The translations under genes were made by a program, and so were the position numbers. Shown piece by piece: positions 1-9,775 of a DNA stretch of 64,000 bases (its first letter is position 1; every line of letters begins with the position of its first letter). The notes under the pieces are model-generated. The model saw only the letters and a list, made by a program, of their open reading frames with translations. It had not been told where the DNA came from and made no database searches. Origin of the DNA: Bradysia coprophila (Eukaryota > Arthropoda > Insecta > Diptera > Sciaridae). Where the stretch lies: NCBI RefSeq assembly GCF_014529535.1, contig NW_023503416.1, forward strand, positions 558,001 through 622,000, read 5' to 3'.

Positions 1-1
1 T

Positions 2-397
2 TCAAACATATCAAACCTTCGCCAACACATCCGGCTCATACACAATCCGATGAGTGTAAACTGTCCGATATGCAACAAAACATTCAATTCCAATTTGTAC
101 TTGAAGCGCCACTACTTATCGATGCACAATTCATCCCCAAACAATATAAACGTACCTGCCGGCACGGACTTAAAAAATGATAATGTGACGCCATCACCAG
201 TAACTGCAATTCCAACACCGTCTATGAACTATAATAATCAAGATTTGTATGCGAAACGGGTGAATGTGTCTGGTTCGATTCACGAGAGTTTGTCCGCAAC
301 AAACAATGCAACGTCAAGTGTTACACAGCAGCAACAGCTCGATTTGAAAATGAACTCAACGTGGAATCCATATTCTGATCTAAATCATGCAATGTGA
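2..397 (+). CDS. C2H2 zinc-finger protein, C-terminal part (5' end outside window)
   Basis: The frame is open from base 2, so the visible 132 residues are the end of a longer protein. Residues 1-15 hold the second half of one finger (LRQHIRLIH). The next finger is complete: CPIC, a 12-residue loop with the usual F and L, then H-x4-H ending in SMH. The remaining ~90 residues are a low-complexity Asn/Ser/Thr/Gln-rich tail with a short glutamine run. Two closely spaced C-terminal fingers with H-x4-H spacing and a disordered tail are common in insect BTB-zinc-finger transcription factors. A DNA-binding nuclear regulator is therefore the best guess, but no BTB domain is visible and I cannot name the gene. 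The first ATG at base 50 lies between the two fingers and is not the true start. An AATAAA follows about 105 bp after the stop. Confidence 0.8.
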   Translation, partial: SNISNLRQHIRLIHNPMSVNCPICNKTFNSNLYLKRHYLSMHNSSPNNINVPAGTDLKNDNVTPSPVTAIPTPSMNYNNQDLYAKRVNVSGSIHESLSATNNATSSVTQQQQLDLKMNSTWNPYSDLNHAM

Positions 398-502
398 AGA
401 TTTCGGTAAATTGAAATTGAATCGATTTTCGGGATTAAAATGTATAACAGCTGTGTTGGCGTAAGTTTTTCGTTTATACACTCAGTACTTATTTATGTTT
501 TC

Positions 503-508
503 AATAAA
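503..508 (+). terminator. poly(A) signal of the zinc-finger gene
   Basis: AATAAA lies 105 bp after the zinc-finger stop codon on the same strand, at the usual distance for a short 3' UTR. Confidence 0.55.
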
Positions 509-663
509 TGAATATTATAAGCATTTTTGTTCAATACTATAGTATACAAGGGACTAATCTGCTATCTTGTAGCCAGATGAGTAAAATTAACCGAGGTCTT
601 CAGCCCGAGACACTTTTCACAATTGTGATAAAAGATAAAAAATTATTTTCCGAGTAATGTATT

Positions 664-741
664 GGGGTTTACCTTACGAGCGCGGTAAAGGGTCTTCCCT
701 TGGGGCGTGAGAGCCATATTACCTCCCTAGTAAGGTAAACG
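664..741. repeat. Short hairpin with GTTTACCTTAC ends
   Basis: The ends TTTACCTTAC and GTAAGGTAAA are perfect inverted repeats about 78 bp apart. The interior holds further GGTAAAGGG/CCCTTGGGG-like runs. A similar hairpin with CTTTAC/GTAAAG ends lies at about 63240-63310, so it may be a small dispersed element. No coding content. Confidence 0.4.
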
Positions 742-852
742 TAGATTTTTTTCAGGACTAGTCGTTTATGTAAGCTTCTTATTTATTATCACATTCCTAT
801 TTGTTTTTTAAATTACAGCCCCACCAACCAGTAACAAAACAATTAAATTTTT

Positions 853-2300
853 AGCCCCGTACGAAGTACGAAGGGGCTTATAGGATTACGATGCCGTGTG
901 TAATTGATGGAATTCGAAGCAGACGGTAAGGGCAAAGTGTTTGCCTATGTTCATAGATGACGAATCCGCAATAAAAATTTGGGCCGTCTGTCCGTCTGTC
1001 CGTCACGTCGATATCTTGAGTAAATCAAATCCGATTTCAAAAATTTTTTTTCCCTGAAAGATAGTCAAAATAGTGAGGCTAAGTTCGAAGATGGGCATAT
1101 TCGGGTCGGCCCTTCGTGAGTTAGGGCCACCTAAGTGATTTAAGGTCTTTTGGTGATATTTATGGCAAAATAAACGATAAATGTAAATGACACGGCAAAT
1201 GATAGGTATTGTCAATACCAATCCAGGAAAAAAAAGTTTTTTTAAATCGGGTGAATGGACCGTGAGTTGGGGCCTTAGAAGTGAAAAGCTACTAGGGCCC
1301 TATGTGTATTTTACATAGAACTCAAGTAAATTTAATCCGTTTTTCGTAATTTTTGTTTCATTTGGAAGGTAATCGAACGCCGAATAGAAAGTTGTTGAAA
1401 AAAAATTAAATTTGGGTCCTTGGACTAAGGCCACTACTAGGGCCCTATGTGTATTTTACATTGAACTCGAGTAAATTTCATTCGTTTTTCGTAATTTTTG
1501 TGTCATTTGGAAGGTAATCAAAGGCCGAATAGAATGTTGTTCAAAAAAAAATTAAATTTGGGTCCTCGGACTAAGGCCGCTACTAGGGCCCTATGCGTAT
1601 TTTACATACAACTCGAGTAAATTTAATCCGTTTTTCGTAGTTTTTGTTTCATTTGAAAGATAATCGAACACCGAATAGAATGTTGTTGAAAAAAAAATTA
1701 AATTTGGGTCCTTGGACTAAGGCCGCTACTAGGGCCCTATGTGTATTTTACATATAACTCGAGCAAATTTCATCCGTTTTTCGTAATTTTTGTTTCATTT
1801 GGAAGGTAATCAAAGGCCGAATAGAATGTTGTTGAAAAAAAATTAAATTTGGGTCCTCGGACTAAGGCCGCTACTAGGGCCCTATGTGTATTTTACATAT
1901 AACTCGAGCAAATTTCATCCGTTTTTCGTATTTTTTGTTTCATTTGGAAGGTAATCAAAGGCCGAATAGAATGTTGTTGAAAAAAAATTAGATTTGGGTC
2001 CTCGAACTAAGGCCGCTACTAGGGCCCTATGTGTATTTATACTCAATAAATTAAAATTTTAGGGCAATTTGAAATTTTTGTTTTATTTGAAAGGAACGTC
2101 GAACGGGGCTTCGTAATTGCGCTATGCGCAATTTCTAAGATGTACACATTTCATAATAATTTTACTTTAACTACTTTAACCGGCGCATAGGCTTACGGTC
2201 AAAGTAGGGTGACAGACGCACTAGGGTCACGTACGCAATAGATATACGGGTTTGTACGGGGCTCAGTCGCAGCAAACGCTCCGACTGTTCTGATGGCTCG
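853..2300. mobile_element. Inverted-repeat element A (AGCCCCGTAC termini) with internal tandem array
   Basis: The left end starts AGCCCCGTACGAAGTACG. The same 10-bp terminus appears inverted at about 2254-2263, followed by a conserved outer segment to about 2300. Bases 855-1000 match 35640-35795 in inverted orientation, including the TCATAGATGACGAATCCGC-type segment and the CCGTCTGTCCGTCTG run. Bases 2100-2300 match 33442-33640 in inverted orientation. The two loci are therefore copies of one family in opposite orientation. No long ORF or transposase is visible, so this copy is non-autonomous. The centre (1289-2038) is a tandem array annotated separately. Confidence 0.75.
1289..2038. repeat. 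Tandem array, period 145-146 bp
   Basis: The motif CTACTAGGGCCCTATG recurs at 1289, 1434, 1580, 1726, 1871 and 2016, so the spacings are 145, 146, 146, 145 and 145. Each unit carries an ACTCGAGTAAATTT block, a T-rich block around CGTTTTTCGTAATTTTTGT, a TTTGGAAGGTAAT block and the GCCGAATAGAATGTTGTT block. Copies differ by scattered substitutions and A-run length. The array is embedded in element A. It is probably TE-internal rather than a centromeric satellite, because it has only about five units. Confidence 0.85.
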
Positions 2301-3520
2301 TTTTATTCTCTTCGTTTGCGGGACCGACTGCAATTGCGTTTGTACCTCGCGTGAATTGAAAGAACAGTTTTTTTTTTGTAAAAATCAGATTAATTAAGGT
2401 TTTGTGATATCAAAACTACTTGAAGAGATCCCACAAGTGATTTCATGCAAAAGTAGCGATGCCTCATGACCTTTCAAAAAAAAAAGTTGTTCAGCCGCAC
2501 CGTGTCCAGCGTCGTACAGTCTATTAACTCGTAGTTCGAGTAAATTTTCGTTCGATTTTCGACAGGAAGCAAGGACTACTGCGAGATTTTCTCTTAAAAA
2601 TAGAGGAAAAATAGGTTATTTTTGACAACAATCGAAGTGACACATTTTGTATCAACCACTAGGAGACACTTTACACAAATGAAGTAACAGATTTTCTAAT
2701 TTATCGAGACGAAGGGTCCCCTAAAAGCTCTAACAAATTACAGATTTAATTTTTTGAATATTATACCTCTTGTTTTACAATTTCTGTTTTGTTTCTGAAA
2801 CAAATAATTTGCTAATGCGTCTATGCTCGAATCATACTATTTTCGTAGAAGTCGGTCTTTTTACCCTAAGGTACAGTCGTTGTGGATGGAGATGGAGATT
2901 GGAGATATATTTACAAGACGCCTTTTCAAACTCGGCAGAGTAAAGTTCATTTTACTCTGCCGTGCTTTTCAAAGTGAATATTTTTCAGATGATAATGTAA
3001 TGCACTCGTTGATTTCTTTTCACTCTTTATGACCCCCGAGTAAAAAAAAGTTCTCACAAATGTCTAAATCTGTCGAAATCCGATAGGGGCCGTCCATAAA
3101 GGACGTCCGCGATTTTTCTGGAATTTTAGACCCCCCCTCCCCCCTTGTCCGCACTTTTACACTACACAAATGTATGGCGGTCACACTTTGGCCCCATATC
3201 TCAAATCTCATTGAGTTCTGAAAAACAATAGATTTTGAGACTTGAGATACCTGATTTCGACAGATTTAGACTTTGAGATATCTCACTTCAAAATGTTTTT
3301 CTCTGTGGCCTGGTTACACTTTATACATTTTACTTTGTCTTTAATACCGTTTCTCAAAAAGAAACTCCAAACACTGGAGTCATCATCACTTTTCGGATGT
3401 CTTACAAAATTTTCTACATCCATTTCAATAACAAACCAAAAAACATAAAAATTATTTAAATGAAAAGGCCTCGATCTTTCTGGATTCAAATATAGATACA
3501 AAAGGCGCATTTAAGGTTTC
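2301..3520. other. Gene-free stretch with small inverted repeats
   Basis: No coding region is supported. A perfect hairpin (GGCAGAGTAAAG/TTTACTCTGCC) lies at about 2934-2964. Around 3058-3272 the block TCTAAATCTGTCGAAATC returns inverted as GATTTCGACAGATTTAGA. Between these arms sits a G/C-run segment (GGGCCGTCCATAAAGGACG and a poly-C run, 3086-3143) of a kind that I associate with arthropod MITEs. That assignment is from memory only. Confidence 0.45.
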
Positions 3521-3524
3521 GGAA

Positions 3525-3899
3525 TTGATAGAGGTGACTTGTCGAGCAAAAATGTACGATTTTTCCGGAAATTTGACCGTTGTAGAAACGATAAAAGAAG
3601 AGTCAAGAAACAGTAAAAAGGTTTTAAACGACCAACAGTGGACACTCTCTGCCTACAGGATGATCGAGGAAGAATACCGAGACTTTCATAAGATTTTTAT
3701 GAGTGAAGAAGTTCTGGTTTAATTAGGAAGAAAGTGAAATGTGTGGAACGATTTAGAACACATAATGATGAGGTGTGAAAAGTTCAATCAAACCCAATCG
3801 AAATTCAGTTTTTGCGAGAAATTTGACAATTTAATTGATGCAATCAAAATGATTGAAAGTGAAAGGTACAGGTTACGTTCTACTGAGAAGCACAATTAG
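3525..3899 (+). pseudogene. Possible decayed retrotransposon ORF tail
   Basis: An open stretch ends at 3722. A second open stretch in another frame runs to 3899 and contains the residues LEHIMMRCEKFN. The pattern E-H-x3-x-C-x-x-F, with preceding W and following charged residues, resembles the Cys/His tail after the reverse transcriptase of some non-LTR elements. The two stretches would need a frameshift to be one ORF. It could equally be chance in AT-rich DNA. Confidence 0.25.
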
Positions 3900-4143
3900 A
3901 TTTATAATTGTCATTAAATTATAAGCAACGTTGTTAAACAATCGGTCCAGGAGGACTTTGTCACAAGCAGAGACGCAACAACAGAAGATAAACATATAAA
4001 AATGCCACCCGTTAGGCACTTACTGTGGGACTATGATGCGGTTGTTGGTAAATTTAATTCTATTAAATTGTTTTACAAATCAAACCGGTGATGCGATTTA
4101 CATCCGAAGTTAAAATTTTCAATCGGTGTTTAAATGATTTTCT

Positions 4144-4350
4144 TAGCCTGTCACAGACGGCAAGTACATTAACAGTTTTACTATTTCAACTATTACCTTC
4201 ATTTGATCGAAGATCTTCAGAAATAAATTTCAGAAATCTTTTATTTCATTTGTTTTGATCAGCTTTTTGCTATATAAGACTTTATTAGTCAGAACTTGTC
4301 GTTTATTATTGCTGTCGTTGTCGATAACAGATGACAGCTGTCTGTAACAG
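4144..4350 (+). repeat. Dispersed ~200-bp repeat (family M), copy 1
   Basis: This copy contains the family blocks CTGTCACAGACGG, CTTCATTTGATCGAAGAT, TTTCATTTGTTTTGA, GCTATATAAGAC and CTTGTCGTTTATTAT, and ends near a CTGTAACAGAT block. It is closely matched at 46574-46765. Other relatives in either orientation lie at 9550, 39535, 42985, 48470, 54770, 63440 and 63850. No ORF. Whether the family is a MITE or a SINE is unclear. Confidence 0.6.
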
Positions 4351-4406
4351 ATTAAAAGATGCGCCTTTTTTTCTTTTCATCACAGGTTTTGCGAGATATA
4401 ATATAT

Positions 4407-4483
4407 ATTATGCACCTGTTGCCAAGATTGGTATTTTGACGTGTAGGACACGTCAAAATAACAGTCTGGCAATAGGTGCATAT
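4407..4483. repeat. Hairpin with TATGCACCTGTTGCCA arms
   Basis: TATGCACCTGTTGCCA and TGGCAATAGGTGCATA are near-perfect inverted arms. A second perfect inner stem, TATTTTGACGTGT/ACACGTCAAAATA, lies at the centre. The structure looks like a very small palindromic MITE. Confidence 0.5.
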
Positions 4484-4799
4484 CATATTTTATCAGTCGA
4501 GAACAGATATATTCGCCTAGTCGGTTGGCCTGTAGAGGCGCCACATTTTTTTACAGTACTTCATTCTCACTGTACTATTTTTTTGTGTAAGAACTTCACA
4601 TTGATTCATTCCCATGAAATGTCACTGCAGTGAAGTTTGTTCATGAAAAAATAATTCAGTGACAGCAGACTTTTGATGAAGAAAAGTACTAAATTGTAAT
4701 AGATTTTACCCTTAGTTTCTAAAACTCCATTCTCCTATCGAGATAAACAAAAACTCCCTAGAGGGATAAGCTCGAGATTATCGTTCTAGACAGATAATA

Positions 4800-5241
4800 G
4801 TATTTTACATGCTGCATGCGTCGAAAACCGCACTTTTCCTGTTTCAAGCACTTCTTTCGACGTTACATAACTCGGGAAAAAATGAAATGTCTCGTTTTCG
4901 TGTGTTTCGTGTGCTTCGCCTCGGATCAACAAAATTCACACGAAAACTCTACTTTTCATCTTTTTTTCCCTAGTCATGTAATATATATTACACACTTGTC
5001 ACGAAGAAGTCGAGGCTTGCCGAGACTGATAGTGACAAGTGTGTACTCTATTTTATCACATAAGCGAAAACGAGACAACAACATAGAACTGAAGTGTAAT
5101 TTTTGAATTAAACTTCTAGTTAAGTAATTTTGACATCCGAACACCGCGCGTATGTGATAAAATACTATTACCTATGAGGGCGTCGAGAGTAGTGCTTGAA
5201 ACATGAAAAGTACGGTTTTCGACGAATGTAGCATGTAAAAT
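4800..5241. mobile_element. Inverted-repeat MITE with GTCGAAAACCGCACTTTTC arms
   Basis: The left arm (about 4800-4862) and the right arm (about 5178-5241) are inverted copies. They share TTTTACATGCT, GCGTCGAAAACCG and GTTTCAAGCACT against AGTGCTTGAAAC, CGGTTTTCGACG and AGCATGTAAAA. The interior holds a further hairpin, ACACACTTGTCAC/GTGACAAGTGTGT (about 4990-5045). A solo right arm recurs at about 38983-39045, which shows that the sequence is dispersed. Confidence 0.6.
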
Positions 5242-5616
5242 GAATTTCAATATGAAAAGACGGCAAAAGAGTAGTATTTAGTTTACTGAGGGGAGAAAAT
5301 ATAAATTTCCAGCAAAAGCGAAGCGAGGAATTTTCTATTTTATCAAAGTAAATTGAATCCAAGTTGAATCCAAGCTTTTTTTACGTTACGGTTATTGCAA
5401 CGGGCTGTAAACACATACATAAAGCTCGGGACGAGGACAACTACTAACTGTAATGCCTATCAAAAATATATGACATATGAAAATAAAACATTTAACTTCA
5501 TTGTAATGATTGTGGCATGAGCCACACTGAGGTTATTTTAAAATGTCGCTATAAATGCCAGCACCTTTATTAGTCCGTAAAGATATGTAAGAATATTAAA
5601 AGACCAAAATCCACAA

Positions 5617-5622
5617 TTTATT
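5617..5622 (-). terminator. poly(A) signal of acid sphingomyelinase
   Basis: AATAAA on the minus strand lies 23 bp after the stop codon of the sphingomyelinase gene, which implies a very short 3' UTR. Confidence 0.55.
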
Positions 5623-5644
5623 TTATCATCCCATTCAACTCTAA

Positions 5645-8600
5645 TCAATTCCGACATAACACCTTTCGGTCGTGACTACGGCCACTTCTCGTATCACAAA
5701 TAAACCGTTTCTTACACATTTCGTCGCAATTTGGTCGTTTCGATGAATCTCGCCAGTAGTGCCTGCCAAAAAATCGATATAAAAGGGAAATTTTGAGTGC
5801 TAGAATGTAATCTTAATTTATGTGACGGTATACTTGTAATACAAATCGAAAGCTTCGTCGTCAGTTTCTATCTTATTAACGAATTCTTTCCAATCATTAG
5901 GACGTAATCCAGCCATACCATAACTAGATCTCGCAGAGTAAAGTTTGTACCATGATGGTGAACCTAAGAGAGTATTTTCCAGAACAATTAATTCCTTCGG
6001 GAATTAGGTTTTAAAAATCCGAACCTTGGACATTCGCATCGTCTAAATTGAAAGTCCAACATTCTTGATCGATAACCATTCGAGATGTATCAGCATGATC
6101 CCCATCCACGTAATAGATCTTGTACCCAGGATTAAAATTTGAGAATGCTGTTACCGATGGCGCAATGTACGCCACATTTACAGCCCTATCTATAAACAAT
6201 TTCACGCACAATTTAGATGAAAGAAGAAACACAAATTAAATGTGCAGAATTTACTCAAATCGTCCGGATCATCCCAAAACATTTCAAACTCATCTCCGTG
6301 TGTGTGACCGAAAAACTGACCAGTGACCGTTGACTCGAATCGTCTGATGATGTTGTAATAATTCTTTGACCAAATTCTCATGCAATCTATATAACCAGGA
6401 GACATATGGCCAATTATATGAACTTTTTCATTGGATAATTCTGCTGCTTGAAGTTCGTAGATTAGCCATTGCAACTGAGACGCTGGATCCGTTGCATTTA
6501 GAATAAGCCAAAAGTTTGCAAAATAGCAGTAGTTTGTGTTCAATGATATGATACGAAATCCTGGCCGCAGCAACACTGAGTAGAATCCACCATACTTGAT
6601 AGTGGTCGATACATTTTCGGGAAGCCAAGTGTGCCACTATGATCAAGTAAAGAAAAAGATTTTCGATTAATAAACATTCCAGTTTTTAATTAAAAATCGA
6701 ATTTATTGTATATACCAAAACGTTGAGCTCGTCTAGCAACCACTTATCAGAAAATTGTCGATCCGTGATGTACGGCTGAGGAAAATAGTTGACTGGAGAA
6801 GTGTCATGATTTCCAATAGCTGGAAATACTGGAATATTGGGAAACTTCTTCTTCAGTGTCATAACCGTTTCTCGGAGTAATTTCAAAACTTCTTCTTTGG
6901 TTTCGCTCCAAATGTTATGCGGTTGAAGATCACCAGTCCAAATGATATAATCGATATCCTTAAGGAAATTAGAGGCTGACGAGTTAATTTTTTTTAAGGT
7001 TTCGTGATTTTAATTACCGAGTGTACGTCACCAATATGATCAAACATATTGTCTATAGTCGCTTTCGGTGTATCACAATTCCGATAATCGCCCCACTTTC
7101 CAGCCCTATCACTTTCCTTTTCAACAGTTTGATTTTTATCGCGACAACATAATGGCTCTTTGCACACAGCATTTGCTCCCTCAGAATAAAGTGGATCATG
7201 GTGAATATCGGTTAAGTGCAACACTTTAAAGCTTGGCGAATTTTCTTTAGGCAACGGAACATTATTAGGTCGAGGTTTTGGTGCTACTGGCAGTGTAACT
7301 TCCCAGTTTTCATTCAGTGACTTTCCATTTCCTATACAGTCATCGTTAAGCAGAAGAGTCGCGCAAAACTCGTTTACGTCGAAATTTGCTCGATTGAGAA
7401 TGAATTGTAGGGCTGGCGTATTTTTTACGATCAAACCATTGCAAACATCCGGTGGAAATACGTTAAACGTAATGCAAATATCAGCGAGAGTCTTAAAATT
7501 TTCATCAGATTTCAATTTAGATACGTAACTAAAAATGAAAAATATTCCTATTGTTTGTGGAAAAGCGTTCGTGTCATCACAAAGTTATCAGTTAATTTGG
7601 CGAATTTTTTACCAGCTTTGCAGTTGCTACAAGTTACGAACGACCTCATATACTCTTCAATTCCGGCTTGTGGTTCTATGGTTTTCTACAAAAACAGATT
7701 TCGTTAGTCCAGGGCCTATTTAGGGAGTTAAGTTCCCGAAAATTCTAAATATTCTCAAAAATTCCTTAGTTTTGGTTTCTCGTAAATCTTATAAAATGTT
7801 ATCGATTTCGGAAACATAAAAGAACAACAATTAAAGTGGCTATATAAACGACGGAGGCACTTCGATCTATTGATATTTACGGTGCCGAGGAATTTCGCGC
7901 CGCGCGTGATTCCTACACTAGAGGTGGAATCTCACGCCCATACACTTTCGATTTTAAATTTTAAATATTTTAATAAACTGAAAATTTTGAACACTTTTAT
8001 ATAAAAAAAATTGGAAATGGGCGCGAACTCTTTTTTGGACACTTTATTCGTTCTTAGGAAATTCATCCTTTTACGAAATGCAAAAAAAGAGATTTTAATC
8101 GTTGCAAGAGGATTCACCCTTTTACGAAATGTACCATAAAGGCGTTTAGCTCATTCTTAGGAAGTTCATCCTTTTACGAAAGTGCCCATAATTGAGTTCG
8201 CACCCGTTTCCAATTTTCAGTTTATGGAAAAGTGACCAAAATCGAGCTCGTGCCCATTTTCAATTTTTCTTTAAATTGAGAAAATTGTAAATGTAAAACC
8301 GAAAATGTATGGGCTCTAGATTCCACCTCTAGTATAGGAATCTCGCGCGGCGCGAAATTCCATTTTTTGCTATATAAACGTAGAAATTTCGCACCGTATG
8401 GGCGCGAAATTCCTACCAGCCATATATATACGAGATAAAACGTTACGGTTAAATTAGGGAATTCAATTCCCCTAGAATAGGCTCTGGTTAGTAAAAAGCT
8501 ACCGAAATATCCATCAATATTATACTAATAATAGTACATTACTGCTATAAGGCTGTATATAAGAGACTCGTACTAATACTCGCGCAAGCGCTCGTATACG

Positions 8601-9005
8601 TACACGTCTCTTATATACAGCCTTATAGCAGTAATGTACTATTAGTCTGAAATTCGTTCGTTTTAAACTCAACTTAACTACTTCACTAATTTAAATTACG
8701 TTTGTTGGTCTAGTTTGTATTTTCCCATCGATGGATCTAGAAGGAAGTGTGTGCGTGTAATTGTTGGACGGCAATATAGGCGTCAATCCTCGAGGAAAAG
8801 TGGATACATTGACTAGGATTGGTGGAACTTTCCATTCAATAATTCGATTGTTACGATGAATTTGTTCAAACGGATGTATGGGATGACCTTGTTGAAAATT
8901 GCGATAGCGTGACACGTATATTTATGTTTTATCTTCATTTTTACCTGTTACAATTGTTCCATTATGAATTAATATTATTGCGAACACAATATACAAATTG
9001 TTCAT
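5645..9005 (-). CDS. Asm: Acid sphingomyelinase (sphingomyelin phosphodiesterase), nine exons
   Basis: It hydrolyses sphingomyelin to ceramide and phosphocholine in lysosomes or outside the cell. Exons: 9005-8945, 8887-8700, 7685-7613, 7547-7018, 6958-6716, 6636-6255, 6189-6025, 5963-5834, 5762-5645. All junction phases agree and give 629 aa, against 631 in human. Residues 1-20 form a signal peptide. A Pro-rich linker follows. Residues ~100-175 are the saposin-B domain with its CSNC start. The metallophosphoesterase domain shows LTDIHHDP, WTGDLQPHN, GNHD, IGHMSPG and FGHTHGDEF, which carry the metal ligands and catalytic His. The Cys-rich tail contains CDEMCKKRFIC. The acceptor at 7548 was chosen over one at 7529 because it keeps frame and restores the normal spacing in the saposin domain. 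The GTTCGG donor after 6025 is weak. The TAA after 5834 is intronic. Confidence 0.92.
7709..8487. mobile_element. 779-bp inverted-repeat element in the sphingomyelinase intron
   Basis: The ends are imperfect inverted repeats: CCAGGGCCTATTTAGGGAG on the left and AATAGGCTCTGG on the right. They are flanked by a 5-bp direct duplication TTAGT (7704-7708 and 8488-8492). Inside are perfect 25-bp-class GC-rich inverted blocks around GGAATTTCGCGCCGCGCG (7889-7950 against 8300-8361), and three direct repeats of TTCATCCTTTTACGAAA. The same terminal sequence bounds the element at 11511-11766. There is no transposase. Confidence 0.8.
8529..8644. repeat. Palindromic MITE, 39-bp perfect arms
   Basis: The arms 8529-8567 and 8606-8644 begin TAATAGTACATTACTGC and end in the exact inverse. 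The short loop contains further palindromes (GTACTAATACTCGCG and CGCGCAAGCGCTCG). It lies in the same sphingomyelinase intron as the 779-bp element, 55 bp from the exon-2 donor. Confidence 0.7.
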
Positions 9006-9544
9006 GTTTGGTTAACATTTATTTTCCGACTGATGTTTTGGTTTTGTTTCAAATTATTGGTAATTCAGAATTCAGACGAACAAAATTTTAAAATTACATC
9101 CGAATCAGATATTGAAGATAATTTTTGGAAGGATATGCTCATTGTGATTAATGATCATAATCATTTTAATGTCGACAACGTGCATCAGTAAATCTGTTTG
9201 TGATTACCAAAATATGAATAATGATCTACCCATAGAGTATAACTCTATGGATCTACCTTCTACCATAGTCAACTGAAAGAATTCGATAAAAGATTGAACC
9301 TGCTTTGCGATGATTTTTAAACTTTCTTGATTTACTCGAAAATTAATGTTGTATGCCTGAACGATGATAGCAAATCTCAGAAAAATTACACCAGGGTGAC
9401 CGAATCCGGTAAATTTCTTCCATTAAAAATGACTAAGTCGCTACAAGATATACAAAATATGAAAATTGGCAGTTGAAAAATAAATAAATTGAAAGATTTT
9501 CTCCACAGAGTACTGTGTAACATGAAATAAGCAAATTTTTACAA
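9006..9544. other. Upstream region of the sphingomyelinase gene
   Basis: AT-rich DNA with no coding region that I can support. A short hairpin (ATAGAGTATAACTCTAT) lies at about 9233. The promoter of the sphingomyelinase gene should lie here, but no convincing TATA or initiator stands out. Confidence 0.4.
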
Positions 9545-9549
9545 TAAAA

Positions 9550-9775
9550 TGATTAATCTGTTACGAACGGCTACCATCTGTAACAGATGATGTTGTTGAT
9601 AAAAACTTCTGAAATATGCGACAAGCTACGACTAATGCGACTTATTGTACCAGAAATCATACATTCAACGGAATGAAGTAAAAGATTTGATATCAATCTC
9701 TTGAAAATGATTAGATCAAATGAAGTAATATAGATCATCCGATATTAAAACTGTTGATATACTTGCTGTGCCAAG
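9550..9775 (-). repeat. Dispersed repeat family M, inverted copy
   Basis: It reads GGCTACCATCTGTAACAGATGATG, AGCTACGACTAAT, GAATGAAGTAAAAGATT, CAAATGAAGTAATATAGATC and AAACTGTTGATATACTTGC. This is the reverse complement of the block order in the copy at 4144. Confidence 0.5.

Noticed and set aside
3020..3510. Overlapping 60-75-codon ORFs on both strands
   Set aside because: They lie within an inverted repeat and a poly-C segment and have no domain.
5822..5834. Stop codon after the sphingomyelinase exon ending LYYK
   Set aside because: A donor at 5833 and an acceptor at 5763 restore frame and add the Cys-rich C-terminus expected for the family, so the stop is intronic.
7513..7530. Acceptor TTTTTAG at 7529 for the sphingomyelinase saposin exon
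   Set aside because: It leaves the wrong phase with the preceding exon; the acceptor at 7548 keeps phase and gives the normal cysteine spacing.
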